From positions 1 to 64,000 of the forward strand of contig CAJMFH010000014.1 in assembly GCA_905212635.1 (NCBI GenBank): 64,000 bases of DNA, given 5' to 3'. The position numbers and the translations under genes were made by a program. Each line of letters begins with the position of its first letter. Within the stretch, counting starts at the first letter, position 1. Source of the DNA: an uncultured Lachnoclostridium sp. (lineage in GTDB: Bacteria; Bacillota; Clostridia; Lachnospirales; Lachnospiraceae). Below the pieces are notes generated by a model. The model did not search any database. It was not told the origin of the DNA and was given only the letters and a program-made list of their open reading frames with translations. This document shows, piece after piece, positions 17,440 to 25,111 of the stretch.

Positions 17440-18480
17440 TCACGGGAATACCGGCACAAGCCGAAGACCTTCTGCCTCATCCAGACCAAACAGCAGGTTC
17501 ATATTCTGAACCGCCTGTCCTGCTGCGCCCTTGGTAATATTATCCATAGCACCCATCATGATGACACGGCCGGTACGCTCGTCAACTTTCGGGCTGACAT
17601 CAACAAAGTTGCTTCCTTCTACCCAGCGTGTTTCCGGACAGACACCGTCATTTAATACACGCACAAAATATTCATCCTTGTAAGTTTCTTCATAGGCTTT
17701 CCGAACCATTTCCTTGGTTACACCCGGATTTAATTTAGCATACGCCGTAATCAGGATACCACGGTTCATTGGGATCAAATGCGGAGTGAAATTAATCATT
17801 ACCGGCTTTCCTGCCGCATAGCCAAGCTGTTCCTCAATCTCCGGTGTATGACGGTGTGTCGCTACCCCGTATGCCTTAATATTTTCATTCACTTCACAGT
17901 ACAAGTTTGGAATCTTTGCTCCACGGCCGGCTCCACTTGTACCGGATTTGGCATCAATGATCAGCGTATCGGTATCAATGTATCCATTTTTTACCATCGG
18001 ATAGATGGAAAGTGTGGAACAAGTTGGATAACATCCCGGATTTGCGATCAGACGCGCCCCTTTGATCTTATCGCGGTTCAACTCACAAAGACCATATACG
18101 GCCTCTCCGATAAATTGTTTGCTCTTATGTTCAATGCCATACCATTTTTCATATACATCGACATCTTTTATACGAAAATCTGCGCTCAGATCGATTACTT
18201 TACAATTTGACAAAATCTCTTCATCAAGAACCGATGCCAGATAGCCCTGCGGCGTCGCCGTAAAAATAACATCTGCCTGCTTACTCAGCTCATGAAGATC
18301 ATCGCCTTTGCACACATTTTCAACAATCTGGAACATGTTTCCAAAAACAGCACTGAATTTTTCATCGACATAGCTTCGTGAACCATACCATACGATCTCT
18401 GCCTCTTTGTGCTGCAATAACAATCTTACCAATTCCTGGCCCGCATAACCGGTCGAGCCGATAATACCTACTTTAATCAT
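17440..18480 (-). CDS. argC: N-acetyl-gamma-glutamyl-phosphate reductase
   Basis: NADPH-dependent reduction of N-acetylglutamyl phosphate. The Rossmann start KVGIIGSTGYAGQELVRLL and the catalytic Cys in LIANPGCYPTCS are visible. The second of two adjacent ATGs (18480 rather than 18483) fits the AGAGG ribosome binding site better. It begins about 15 nt after the lipoprotein gene stop, with no terminator between, so it is probably transcribed with that gene. Confidence 0.95.
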   Translation of the reverse strand: MIKVGIIGSTGYAGQELVRLLLQHKEAEIVWYGSRSYVDEKFSAVFGNMFQIVENVCKGDDLHELSKQADVIFTATPQGYLASVLDEEILSNCKVIDLSADFRIKDVDVYEKWYGIEHKSKQFIGEAVYGLCELNRDKIKGARLIANPGCYPTCSTLSIYPMVKNGYIDTDTLIIDAKSGTSGAGRGAKIPNLYCEVNENIKAYGVATHRHTPEIEEQLGYAAGKPVMINFTPHLIPMNRGILITAYAKLNPGVTKEMVRKAYEETYKDEYFVRVLNDGVCPETRWVEGSNFVDVSPKVDERTGRVIMMGAMDNITKGAAGQAVQNMNLLFGLDEAEGLRLVPVFP

Positions 18481-18498
18481 CATTTAGCCTCTTTTCTA

Positions 18499-19641
18499 TT
18501 ACTTAATGGTAAATATAACTTTCGACTGATTTCCCGCTTTATCACAGGCAATCACAGTATTTTTACCTTTTTTGCGAATTACAAGTTTCTTCTTGGCTTT
18601 TTGTTTTTTGCCATTTACTTTTATATAACGAATTCCATTGGCATCCGATACTTTCACTGTCGCCTTTTTCCGATATACCTTACCATATCGTACGCCCTTG
18701 AAAACAGGTGCTTTGGCATCAATTGTAAATTTCAATACCGACACATTTCCATTGGCATCTACTGCCTTTATTGTATATCGTCCGCTTTTTGCCAATTTGA
18801 ACTGTGACACATTAAAACGTTTTCCATTAATTGTCACTTCTTTTACACTCACATTATCTGTCACTTTTACCAGCACGGCTTTCTTCGTAAGTGCGTTATT
18901 TTTTACACCCTGAATCTTTGGGGCTTCTTTGTCGCCGGATATGATCGGCGTATCTCCGCATGTCGCGATCAGTTTGGAATCATCCGGTAAATTATCCAGA
19001 TTCCATGTTACTTTATTCCCTTCTGCTGCACCATTGGATTCCTTAATAGGCTTTGGCAGAACGATGGAAATATCCATGATGAGTCCCAATGCCTTATAAT
19101 ATTCATTTACAGATTTTCCTTTTAATTGGGAAGACATCTGTGCGACATCAAGCGTCTGCGCATTATTTTGTGATTTTGATGACTGCGCGGATTTTGTTGA
19201 CATCGAAGTATAATTGTTTGTCCCTGCCTCACCGATAAATGTATCTGCCGTCAATGTAACATTTTCGAATGGCGCATGGAAACTATCCGATGTATATTTA
19301 TCCGCCGCTTTGGAATCCTGCTTAAACTTTGCAAGATAAACCTCATCATTTGTCAGGAAATTTTTCAATTCCTCTCTGGACGCAAAGGAAAACGTTTTGG
19401 AAAATGCCTGATAGGTCTTTCCATTTATCGTTTTTGTGTCCTGCGCAAAATCTCCGCATGTCAGCACACTACTCGCTGCATCATCTTTCATTAATTCAAA
19501 TGTACTTTGTTCATAATAATATGTAAGCGTATAACCACATGTACCGTCTTCATTTACTGTCATCTCCATATTAAGCCCCAGACATCCGGTCAACATAACC
19601 ATCGCCATAAGACACGCTATCACCGCTCTTACTTTCTTCAT
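18499..19641 (-). CDS. Lipoprotein of unknown function heading the arg operon
   Basis: A 20-residue signal peptide ends in the lipobox LTGC (MKKVRAVIACLMAMVMLTGC), so the product should be lipid-anchored outside the membrane. The middle is a two-layer region without a recognised family. The C-terminal third (from about residue 240) looks like two Ig-like modules with the NGKR, GRYTI and DKAGNQS patterns seen in bacterial adhesion-like proteins, rich in Lys. The ATG at 19641 is preferred over 19656 because GGAGG sits 8 nt before it. ArgR-like boxes lie upstream and argC follows closely, so an arginine link is inferred, not shown. Confidence 0.8.
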   Translation of the reverse strand: MKKVRAVIACLMAMVMLTGCLGLNMEMTVNEDGTCGYTLTYYYEQSTFELMKDDAASSVLTCGDFAQDTKTINGKTYQAFSKTFSFASREELKNFLTNDEVYLAKFKQDSKAADKYTSDSFHAPFENVTLTADTFIGEAGTNNYTSMSTKSAQSSKSQNNAQTLDVAQMSSQLKGKSVNEYYKALGLIMDISIVLPKPIKESNGAAEGNKVTWNLDNLPDDSKLIATCGDTPIISGDKEAPKIQGVKNNALTKKAVLVKVTDNVSVKEVTINGKRFNVSQFKLAKSGRYTIKAVDANGNVSVLKFTIDAKAPVFKGVRYGKVYRKKATVKVSDANGIRYIKVNGKKQKAKKKLVIRKKGKNTVIACDKAGNQSKVIFTIK

Positions 19642-19686
19642 AAATATGTCCTCCATTTCCTTTTATGCATAATTTAATGAATATTT

Positions 19687-19700
19687 TGCATAAATATGCA
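19687..19700. promoter_or_regulatory. ArgR box candidate
   Basis: TGCATAAATATGCA fits the arginine repressor operator pattern TGNAT-N4-ATNCA exactly. Related half sites flank it (TGCATAATTTAATGAAT near 19666 and ATGCATATTTATTA near 19713). It lies between the divergent lipoprotein-argCJBD and argG units and about 45 bp upstream of the lipoprotein start. Confidence 0.65.
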
Positions 19701-19800
19701 TCTTTTATGCAAATGCATATTTATTATACACCTGTGTACTCATTTACGCAAGTACAATTTCACAATTCATCAAAAGAAAACATAAAATCCACATTTCCTC

Positions 19801-19829
19801 TTGCATAATATTCATTTATGTTGTATATT
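19801..19829 (+). promoter_or_regulatory. argG promoter with overlapping ArgR-like site
   Basis: TTGCAT (19801-19806), a 17-bp spacer and TATATT (19824-19829). TGCATAATATTCA at 19802-19814 overlaps the -35 box and resembles an ArgR box with a 3-nt instead of a 4-nt centre. The start near 19836 leaves a leader of about 240 nt before argG. Confidence 0.6.
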
Positions 19830-19858
19830 TATGATAACAGGGTCGAAAAGTCACAGAC

Positions 19859-19898
19859 CGTCCATGCTTGCATGGGAAGGGCTGCGACCTTGAGACCC
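19859..19898 (+). repeat. 40-bp direct repeat, copy 1, in the argG leader
   Basis: Identical over 40 bp to 20005-20044. It contains the hairpin CCATGC-TT-GCATGG and ends in GAGACCC, which can close a stem with GGGTC at 19840-19844. The 106 bp between the copies contain further inverted repeats (CGAATAT/ATATTCG and CAACGG/CCGTTG). Confidence 0.8.
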
Positions 19899-20004
19899 GC
19901 CGAATATGAGAACGAAGCGCATCGCGCGTAGTTCGAATATTCGCAGGATTGCGACAGTTGCGCCAGCAACGGAGCAAGCCGTTGGTTTCAAAGTTCCCCG
20001 ACAA

Positions 20005-20044
20005 CGTCCATGCTTGCATGGGAAGGGCTGCGACCTTGAGACCC
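20005..20044 (+). repeat. 40-bp direct repeat, copy 2, in the argG leader
   Basis: Second exact copy, ending 30 bp before the argG start codon. GGTTTCA at 19984-19990 can pair with TTGAGACC at the 3' end of the copy, so each copy may form the 3' half of a similar domain. Either a tandem leader RNA or a dispersed intergenic repeat would explain this. Confidence 0.8.
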
Positions 20045-20074
20045 TTTCTATATCACATTTACGGAGGTTTAATT

Positions 20075-21298
20075 ATGAAGGAAAAAGTTGTTCTTGCTTA
20101 TTCCGGCGGTCTGGATACGACAGCGATCATTCCATGGCTGAAGGAAAATTATGATTATGAAGTTATCTGCGTCTGCATCGACTGTGGACAGGGAAGCGAA
20201 CTCGATGGATTGGACGAGCGTGCAAAAGCATGTGGTGCTTCCAAACTCTACATCGAAGATGTTATCGATGAATTCTGTGACGAATACATCGTTCCTTGTG
20301 TGCAGGGTCATGCAATCTATGAAAATAAATATCTGCTTGGTACTTCCATGGCTCGTCCGGTTATCGCCAAACGTCTCGTGGAAATTGCCCGCAAAGAAGG
20401 TGCTGTCGCTATCTGCCACGGTGCAACCGGAAAAGGAAATGACCAGATCCGTTTCGAACTCGGTATCAAGGCTCTCGCTCCTGATATCAAGATCATCGCT
20501 CCTTGGAGAAACGACAAATGGAACATGGATTCCCGTGAATCCGAGATTGAATACTGCCGCGCACACGGCATTGACCTTCCATTTGCAGCAGATTCCAGCT
20601 ATAGCCGTGACCGTAACTTATGGCACATCAGCCATGAAGGGCTGGAATTGGAAGATCCTGCCAACGAACCAAACTACGAACATCTTCTCGTACTTGGCAC
20701 CACACCAGAAAAGGCTCCGGATGAAGGCGAGTACGTCACAATGACATTTGAAAAAGGTGTTCCAAAATCAGTCAATGGAAAAGCCATGAAAGTTTCTGAT
20801 ATCATCCGCGAATTGAACCGTCTCGGCGGCAAACACGGCATCGGTATCATTGATATTGTAGAGAACCGTGTTGTAGGTATGAAATCACGTGGTGTATATG
20901 AAACTCCGGGTGGAACTATCCTTTACGAAGCACATCAGCAGCTCGAAGAATTAATCCTCGACCGCGATACCTACGCAGTAAAAGAGGAAATGGGCAACAA
21001 ACTCGCTCAGATCGTATACGAAGGAAAATGGTTCAGCCCGCTTCGTGAAGCTACTCAGGCATTCATCGAGTCTACACAGCAGTATGTAACCGGTGAAGTA
21101 AAATTCAAACTGTACAAAGGAAACATTATCAAAGCAGGAACAACTTCTCCATATTCCCTGTACAATGAAAGCCTTGCTTCCTTTACAACCGGTGACCTTT
21201 ACGACCACCACGACGCTGACGGATTCATCACATTGTTTGGTCTGTCAACCAAAGTCCGTGCAATGAAAATGCAGGAAGTAAATAAGAACGGTAAGTAA
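20075..21298 (+). CDS. argG: Argininosuccinate synthase
   Basis: Joins citrulline and aspartate with ATP. The ATP pyrophosphatase loop AYSGGLDTTA is near the N-terminus, and GATGKGNDQIRFE and DSSYSRDRNLWHIS match the substrate-binding parts. The ATG at 20075 gives 407 aa and has GGAGG 8 nt upstream. The frame stays open back to 19949, but that stretch is the repeat-bearing leader and is not coding. The gene diverges from the lipoprotein-argCJBD unit and ends in a strong terminator. Confidence 0.96.
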   Translation: MKEKVVLAYSGGLDTTAIIPWLKENYDYEVICVCIDCGQGSELDGLDERAKACGASKLYIEDVIDEFCDEYIVPCVQGHAIYENKYLLGTSMARPVIAKRLVEIARKEGAVAICHGATGKGNDQIRFELGIKALAPDIKIIAPWRNDKWNMDSRESEIEYCRAHGIDLPFAADSSYSRDRNLWHISHEGLELEDPANEPNYEHLLVLGTTPEKAPDEGEYVTMTFEKGVPKSVNGKAMKVSDIIRELNRLGGKHGIGIIDIVENRVVGMKSRGVYETPGGTILYEAHQQLEELILDRDTYAVKEEMGNKLAQIVYEGKWFSPLREATQAFIESTQQYVTGEVKFKLYKGNIIKAGTTSPYSLYNESLASFTTGDLYDHHDADGFITLFGLSTKVRAMKMQEVNKNGK

Positions 21299-21320
21299 TT
21301 AAGAATTAGAACATAAAAGA

Positions 21321-21359
21321 ACCAGCAAAATGGGAATATTCCTATTTTGCTGGTTTTTA
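21321..21359 (+). terminator. argG terminator, probably bidirectional
   Basis: ACCAGCAAAAT...ATTTTGCTGGT with an inner GGAA/TTCC stem, then five T residues. The A-rich 5' side would give a usable U tract on the minus strand as well, so it may also stop the convergent nucleotidyltransferase gene. Confidence 0.85.
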
Positions 21360-21372
21360 TTTCTTTTTGTCA

Positions 21373-22125
21373 TTATAACAAATACATATTTTCCAATATA
21401 TGCAAAGCATCATACAATTCCATATCAAGCCCGATATTTTTCATATTAATACGTTCTTCCGGCATCTTTTCTACAAATTGTCTGACATCATCTTGCACTG
21501 TCTCAGGCAGAGCAATCCTCTCCTCCGGATTTATTATATTCATTAAACGAAATACGTCATTTTTATGCTTCTTAATATCCTTAGAGTTCACATGCTCCCC
21601 TTCATTTTTTCGCCTGCATAAATCCAGCCATGCTTTCATTTTAAAAGGAATCAAATGCTCGGCTCCGAGAACCCCGACACCACTTATTGTCTTTCTCCCA
21701 CTCAGCATAAACTTATAATAATCATCATTCAGCATAATTGCCGACAAACTGGATATTTCATCTGAAATATGTAGCGGAGTAATTAATGCCTCAATATCAT
21801 GCAATTGATAACCTGGATTTTTCGAAAACAATTCAATCATTATCGGATAGTTTGAATTCTGTGGTTCTGTAAAACGATAAAACTGTATGTTTTTTGAATT
21901 CTTCCAGCCACATTTGTATGCCCCATCCTTAATAAATTTCCATAGTACAGTTCCAAACTCTTCAAATCTGTTTTCAATCAATAGAATCATATCAATATCT
22001 TTTGTTGCACGAAAATCCAGATTTTGCCTGCTCATCAAAATATCACAAGCGGTTCCGCCGATAATTGTATAACAATCCTCATAGTCTTTAAATGCTTCTC
22101 TTAAAACTTCCAGCCCTATTACCAT
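21373..22125 (-). CDS. Nucleotidyltransferase, AbiEii/type IV toxin-like
   Basis: 250 aa with the minimal nucleotidyltransferase core: IIGGTACDILM (GG motif) and RATKDIDMILL (metal-binding Asp-x-Asp). In AbiE-type systems this enzyme is the toxin. Here it follows a winged-helix gene with a 7-bp overlap (ATGGTAA), as expected for a translationally coupled regulator/toxin pair. The exact family was not recognised. It could instead be a domesticated nucleotidyltransferase. Confidence 0.65.
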   Translation of the reverse strand: MVIGLEVLREAFKDYEDCYTIIGGTACDILMSRQNLDFRATKDIDMILLIENRFEEFGTVLWKFIKDGAYKCGWKNSKNIQFYRFTEPQNSNYPIMIELFSKNPGYQLHDIEALITPLHISDEISSLSAIMLNDDYYKFMLSGRKTISGVGVLGAEHLIPFKMKAWLDLCRRKNEGEHVNSKDIKKHKNDVFRLMNIINPEERIALPETVQDDVRQFVEKMPEERINMKNIGLDMELYDALHILENMYLL

Positions 22126-23084
22126 TTGTATTCCTCCATAACTTCTTCAATCTGCATTTCCACACGCTCATCATCTACATCTTTGAGGCTTTGCACCAAT
22201 GACACTACATCCACCATGTCATCCATCATATAAGCAGAGGGATTATATTTCCATAATTCAATCTCCACATAATCATTGCCAAGCACAAATTGCGGTTGAA
22301 CAATAGCCTCCTGTGGAATTTCCTTTAATCGCTTTTTATCCATTGCATAAACCATGCATTTGGGGTCATTCAGCATACTCTTTTTCGCTAATGCTGTTTC
22401 TCCAGCCATAGGCAATGTCACATTATAAAATTGGGAACTTACATATATTTTCTTTTGAACCGGCGACTGTAAATATTTGCATGAGAGTTGATACAATTCT
22501 CTGCCACAAGCTACCGCCTCAATCATTTTATGTGTTCCGTCTCTGCGGGCAACCAGCAAACCAAGTTCCTGTAACTCCTGAATCGCTCTGCTGACATTCA
22601 TCGCTGACATATTAAGACATTTTGCAATCTCCGATTGGCTCTTTTCTTCCCTCTTCTTTTGATAGATAAAATAAAGAAGCAAAAACTGGGTCATTGCTGG
22701 AATTTTGCCGCTTTTCTCTCTCATTTCTGCTCTCATGCAAAATTCCCTTAAACTCATTCCAAATTCCGGCACAAAAATTTGCGAATTTGGCACAATAAAA
22801 GAAATTCGGTTTTTAATCAAGGCATTTCTTTGATAAGAAGAAATTGTATCAAGCCATAATACAACCGGCATCTTTGCATATTTTTCAATTTTTTTTATTT
22901 CTTTTTCAAAAGAAGCCACATTAAAATAGCCCGATTCATTCTTCATCAATATACTTTGTCTCTCACCAAGCGAAAGCATATAATACTCTCTCTTGTTTCG
23001 CAAATAAAGAGGCAATTGGAGCTTACCGTCCCAGTTTTCAATTTTGACATTTACTCCAAAAATGTCAGACAAATATTTTTTCAT
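22119..23084 (-). CDS. Winged-helix regulator, probable antitoxin partner (AbiEi-like)
   Basis: 321 aa. Residues about 130-190 form a MarR-like winged helix (SQSEIAKCLNMSAMNVSRAIQEL followed by LGLLVARRDG). The rest has no recognised fold. The ATG at 23084 has AAGGTG a few nt upstream, better than the one at 23102. Size, the DNA-binding domain and the overlap with a nucleotidyltransferase fit the type IV AbiEi/AbiEii arrangement, although in AbiEi the winged helix is N-terminal, so homology is uncertain. Confidence 0.6.
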   Translation of the reverse strand: MKKYLSDIFGVNVKIENWDGKLQLPLYLRNKREYYMLSLGERQSILMKNESGYFNVASFEKEIKKIEKYAKMPVVLWLDTISSYQRNALIKNRISFIVPNSQIFVPEFGMSLREFCMRAEMREKSGKIPAMTQFLLLYFIYQKKREEKSQSEIAKCLNMSAMNVSRAIQELQELGLLVARRDGTHKMIEAVACGRELYQLSCKYLQSPVQKKIYVSSQFYNVTLPMAGETALAKKSMLNDPKCMVYAMDKKRLKEIPQEAIVQPQFVLGNDYVEIELWKYNPSAYMMDDMVDVVSLVQSLKDVDDERVEMQIEEVMEEYKW

Positions 23085-23192
23085 ACATACACCTTTTAAC
23101 ATTTTTATTTCATTATAACATTTATTTTGTTACAATGCAATATTTTTGTTAAAATAATGCTATGTTTTTAAAATTCCTAATTTTATCCCCCA

Positions 23193-23768
23193 TCATTTCA
23201 CTTTCTTCTTCGCCCATTTTGCCACGCCTGCCGTCGAATAATCCGTAAGATCCGCTCCGCTTTGCACTTTTGCGCCCTTCGCTGACGCTCTTATCCCTTT
23301 CATGCTTCCGGAGATCCCGCTGCCGCCACTGGTACAAAATGGCACGATCTTTTTCCCTTTCAGGTTATATTTTTCCAAGAAAGTACGAATGATCATAGGC
23401 TCTTTTCCCCACCAGATCGGATATCCAACAAAGATCACATCATAACTGCGGATATTTTTCACCGTGCCTTTTACTTTCGGGCAGACACTTTCATCCTGTT
23501 GCTCTTTATTGGCTCTGCAATCATCGTTGTCGTAGTTCAGATCTGCCTCTGTATACGGATCTTCGGCTTTGATCTCATAGAGTTTTCCTTTCGCCGCCTT
23601 CTTAATCTTTGAGGCTGCACTTTTTGTCGTCCCGGTCGCAGAGAAATAAGCTACCAAAACCTTTTTCTGTTTCGCCTGTACATTGCTGTCTGCCATTGGA
23701 AATAACATGCTGGCAGCCAAGGCAGCTACCAATACAACATTCATCCATAGGATACTTTTTTTGTTCAT
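23193..23768 (-). CDS. Secreted flavodoxin-like protein
   Basis: A signal peptide or membrane anchor (residues 1 to about 33, ending near VQAKQ) is followed by a flavodoxin domain: the FMN phosphate loop VAYFSATGTTKSAA, a VGYPIWWGKEPMIIRTFLE strand-loop typical of the flavodoxin_4 group, and a FCTSGGSGISGS segment. This group binds FMN and is predicted to act in redox chemistry, here outside the membrane. The ATG at 23768 fits GGAG upstream; an in-frame GTG lies at 23777. Confidence 0.82.
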   Translation of the reverse strand: MNKKSILWMNVVLVAALAASMLFPMADSNVQAKQKKVLVAYFSATGTTKSAASKIKKAAKGKLYEIKAEDPYTEADLNYDNDDCRANKEQQDESVCPKVKGTVKNIRSYDVIFVGYPIWWGKEPMIIRTFLEKYNLKGKKIVPFCTSGGSGISGSMKGIRASAKGAKVQSGADLTDYSTAGVAKWAKKKVK

Positions 23769-23814
23769 TTTGTCCACTCCAATCTTAAAATATAATCTGT
23801 ATTCATCAAGCTTC

Positions 23815-23979
23815 TCATTTGTCTTTTAATTTTACTCTTTCTTTAATAATCGCAATTACTCCGATTCCTAACACACATGCAATACTCAATATTTTGTACT
23901 GCTCAAAAAAGTGATTTATTACTATACCACTAACGCACAAAACAAACAAAGCAATGTTGCATATTGTCTTTAGCTTCAT
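23815..23979 (-). CDS. Small two-helix membrane protein
   Basis: 54 aa with two hydrophobic segments (CNIALFVLCVSGIVI and ILSIACVLGIGVIAII) and a basic tail. GAGGTGA is placed correctly for the ATG at 23979; the frame continues to 24033 but that part is charged and lacks a ribosome binding site. No function recognised. Confidence 0.5.
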   Translation of the reverse strand: MKLKTICNIALFVLCVSGIVINHFFEQYKILSIACVLGIGVIAIIKERVKLKDK

Positions 23980-24127
23980 TCTGAAATCACCTCGCAAACT
24001 TTCACAATCTATATTCTTAAATGAATCTCTCACCCTCTGCTTTGTTTACATCAAAACCTTCCACCTGACGAAAATTAATACAATTTCTGTAAGCATTGTA
24101 CATTTTGATTTCATATGGTTCTATTCC

Positions 24128-24334
24128 CTATCTGAAACTGTAGACCTGCACTGCAATGCTAACTGCCTCAATTGCAAGCCCTAAGATTAAAAGAATACTT
24201 CCATATATTTTTTTGTTTTTCTTCTTAATCAACACTGCCCCAATAATCGAAATAAAAATTGGCACTATATACCGCAAACAGAATAGAAAAAACATCATAA
24301 CCAGCATTAAAAATGTAAAAAGCATTTCTTCCAT
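24128..24334 (-). CDS. Small membrane protein
   Basis: 68 aa, almost wholly hydrophobic, with two or three helices (FTFLMLVMMFFLFCL, IVPIFISIIGAVLI, ILLILGLAIEAVSIAV) and a KKKNKK loop. GAGGTGA precedes the ATG. No family recognised. Together with the preceding small gene it forms a little cluster of unknown membrane peptides next to toxin-antitoxin-like genes. Confidence 0.5.
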   Translation of the reverse strand: MEEMLFTFLMLVMMFFLFCLRYIVPIFISIIGAVLIKKKNKKIYGSILLILGLAIEAVSIAVQVYSFR

Positions 24335-24612
24335 TATCTTATCTCACCTCTCACTTGTCTAGAACACATTCCAAATCGCATTATATACACTCACATATTT
24401 CCCTTTTCAACTAACATTTTCCCTTTATATCTAAAATACACGATACACTTCCCCCTGTCAACATCAATGTTCTCAACGTCGCGTTTTTGCCATTTTTTTG
24501 TTCTATACGTTGACTTTTACATTTACCTTTCCAGGTTTTCACACTTTCTGTCATGTCTAATACCTATAATGTATCTCCTGTAATGCCTGCGAGGTATATA
24601 CTTTTTCTTTTT

Positions 24613-24663
24613 TGTATCAATTGGTACATTTTTGTTGACTTTTAAATACAATTGTGCTATTAT
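24613..24663 (+). promoter_or_regulatory. Promoter and palindromic operator of the Panacea TA operon
   Basis: TTGACT (24635-24640), a 17-bp spacer and TATTAT (24658-24663) give a start only about 12 nt before the toxin ATG. TGTATCAATTGGTACA (24613-24628) is a near-perfect palindrome ending 6 bp before the -35 box; the spacer holds another CAATTG-like core (TACAATTGTG). This suits autorepression by the helix-turn-helix antitoxin. Nothing else was recognised between 24335 and 24612. Confidence 0.6.
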
Positions 24664-24681
24664 CTTATTGAGGTGATATGA

Positions 24682-25092
24682 ATGAGTCAACACTACAATC
24701 AAAATCACTCCCGAAAAGAAATTGAAACCGTTTTGAACGAAATAAAAAACTGTGTTTCATCTGGTAAATACATTATCTCCCAAAATGATAAACGTCAAGA
24801 GAATATTGATTTTATAAATGAATATAATATTCGTACTGAAAGACAAAAATCCATACTAATGCAGATAAACGTGGAGGATTTTTGTTATACTCTACAAAAC
24901 ACTAAATTAGGATATGAATATGAAGTTTTATATGTTTTTGTTCCACAAGTTAAACTATATAATTCAGATGGTGATACGGAAACCGTTGACATTTATACGA
25001 AATTCAATATAATTGATATTCCAAATGGCCGCAGAACCATTGTAATATCGTTTCATAAGCGAAACAAACCTATTACATATTTATTTCGATAA
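24682..25092 (+). CDS. Probable toxin of a Panacea-type toxin-antitoxin pair (MqsR-like layout)
   Basis: 136 aa, not assigned with certainty. The order of blocks resembles MqsR: an N-terminal helix, an acidic-aromatic turn (INVEDFCYTL), a YEVLYVFVPQVKL strand, a DIYTKFNII strand and a final basic TIVISFHKRNK strand. In MqsR this RelE-like fold is an mRNA interferase. GAGGTG lies 7 nt before the ATG. It is the first gene of an operon whose second gene has a zinc-ribbon/HTH/Panacea architecture, the same order as mqsR-mqsA. Confidence 0.55.
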   Translation: MSQHYNQNHSRKEIETVLNEIKNCVSSGKYIISQNDKRQENIDFINEYNIRTERQKSILMQINVEDFCYTLQNTKLGYEYEVLYVFVPQVKLYNSDGDTETVDIYTKFNIIDIPNGRRTIVISFHKRNKPITYLFR

Positions 25093-25111
25093 TTTATAAG
25101 GAGGATTTAAA

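Noticed and set aside
19840..20044. T-box or glutamine-type riboswitch for argG
   Set aside because: No T-box specifier/antiterminator bulge (GGUGGNACCGCG) and no match to known amino-acid riboswitch cores.
19949..20074. N-terminal extension of argG in frame with an upstream ATG
   Set aside because: The extra 42 residues come from the 40-bp repeat and hairpins; the true ATG at 20075 has a perfect ribosome binding site and the family start.
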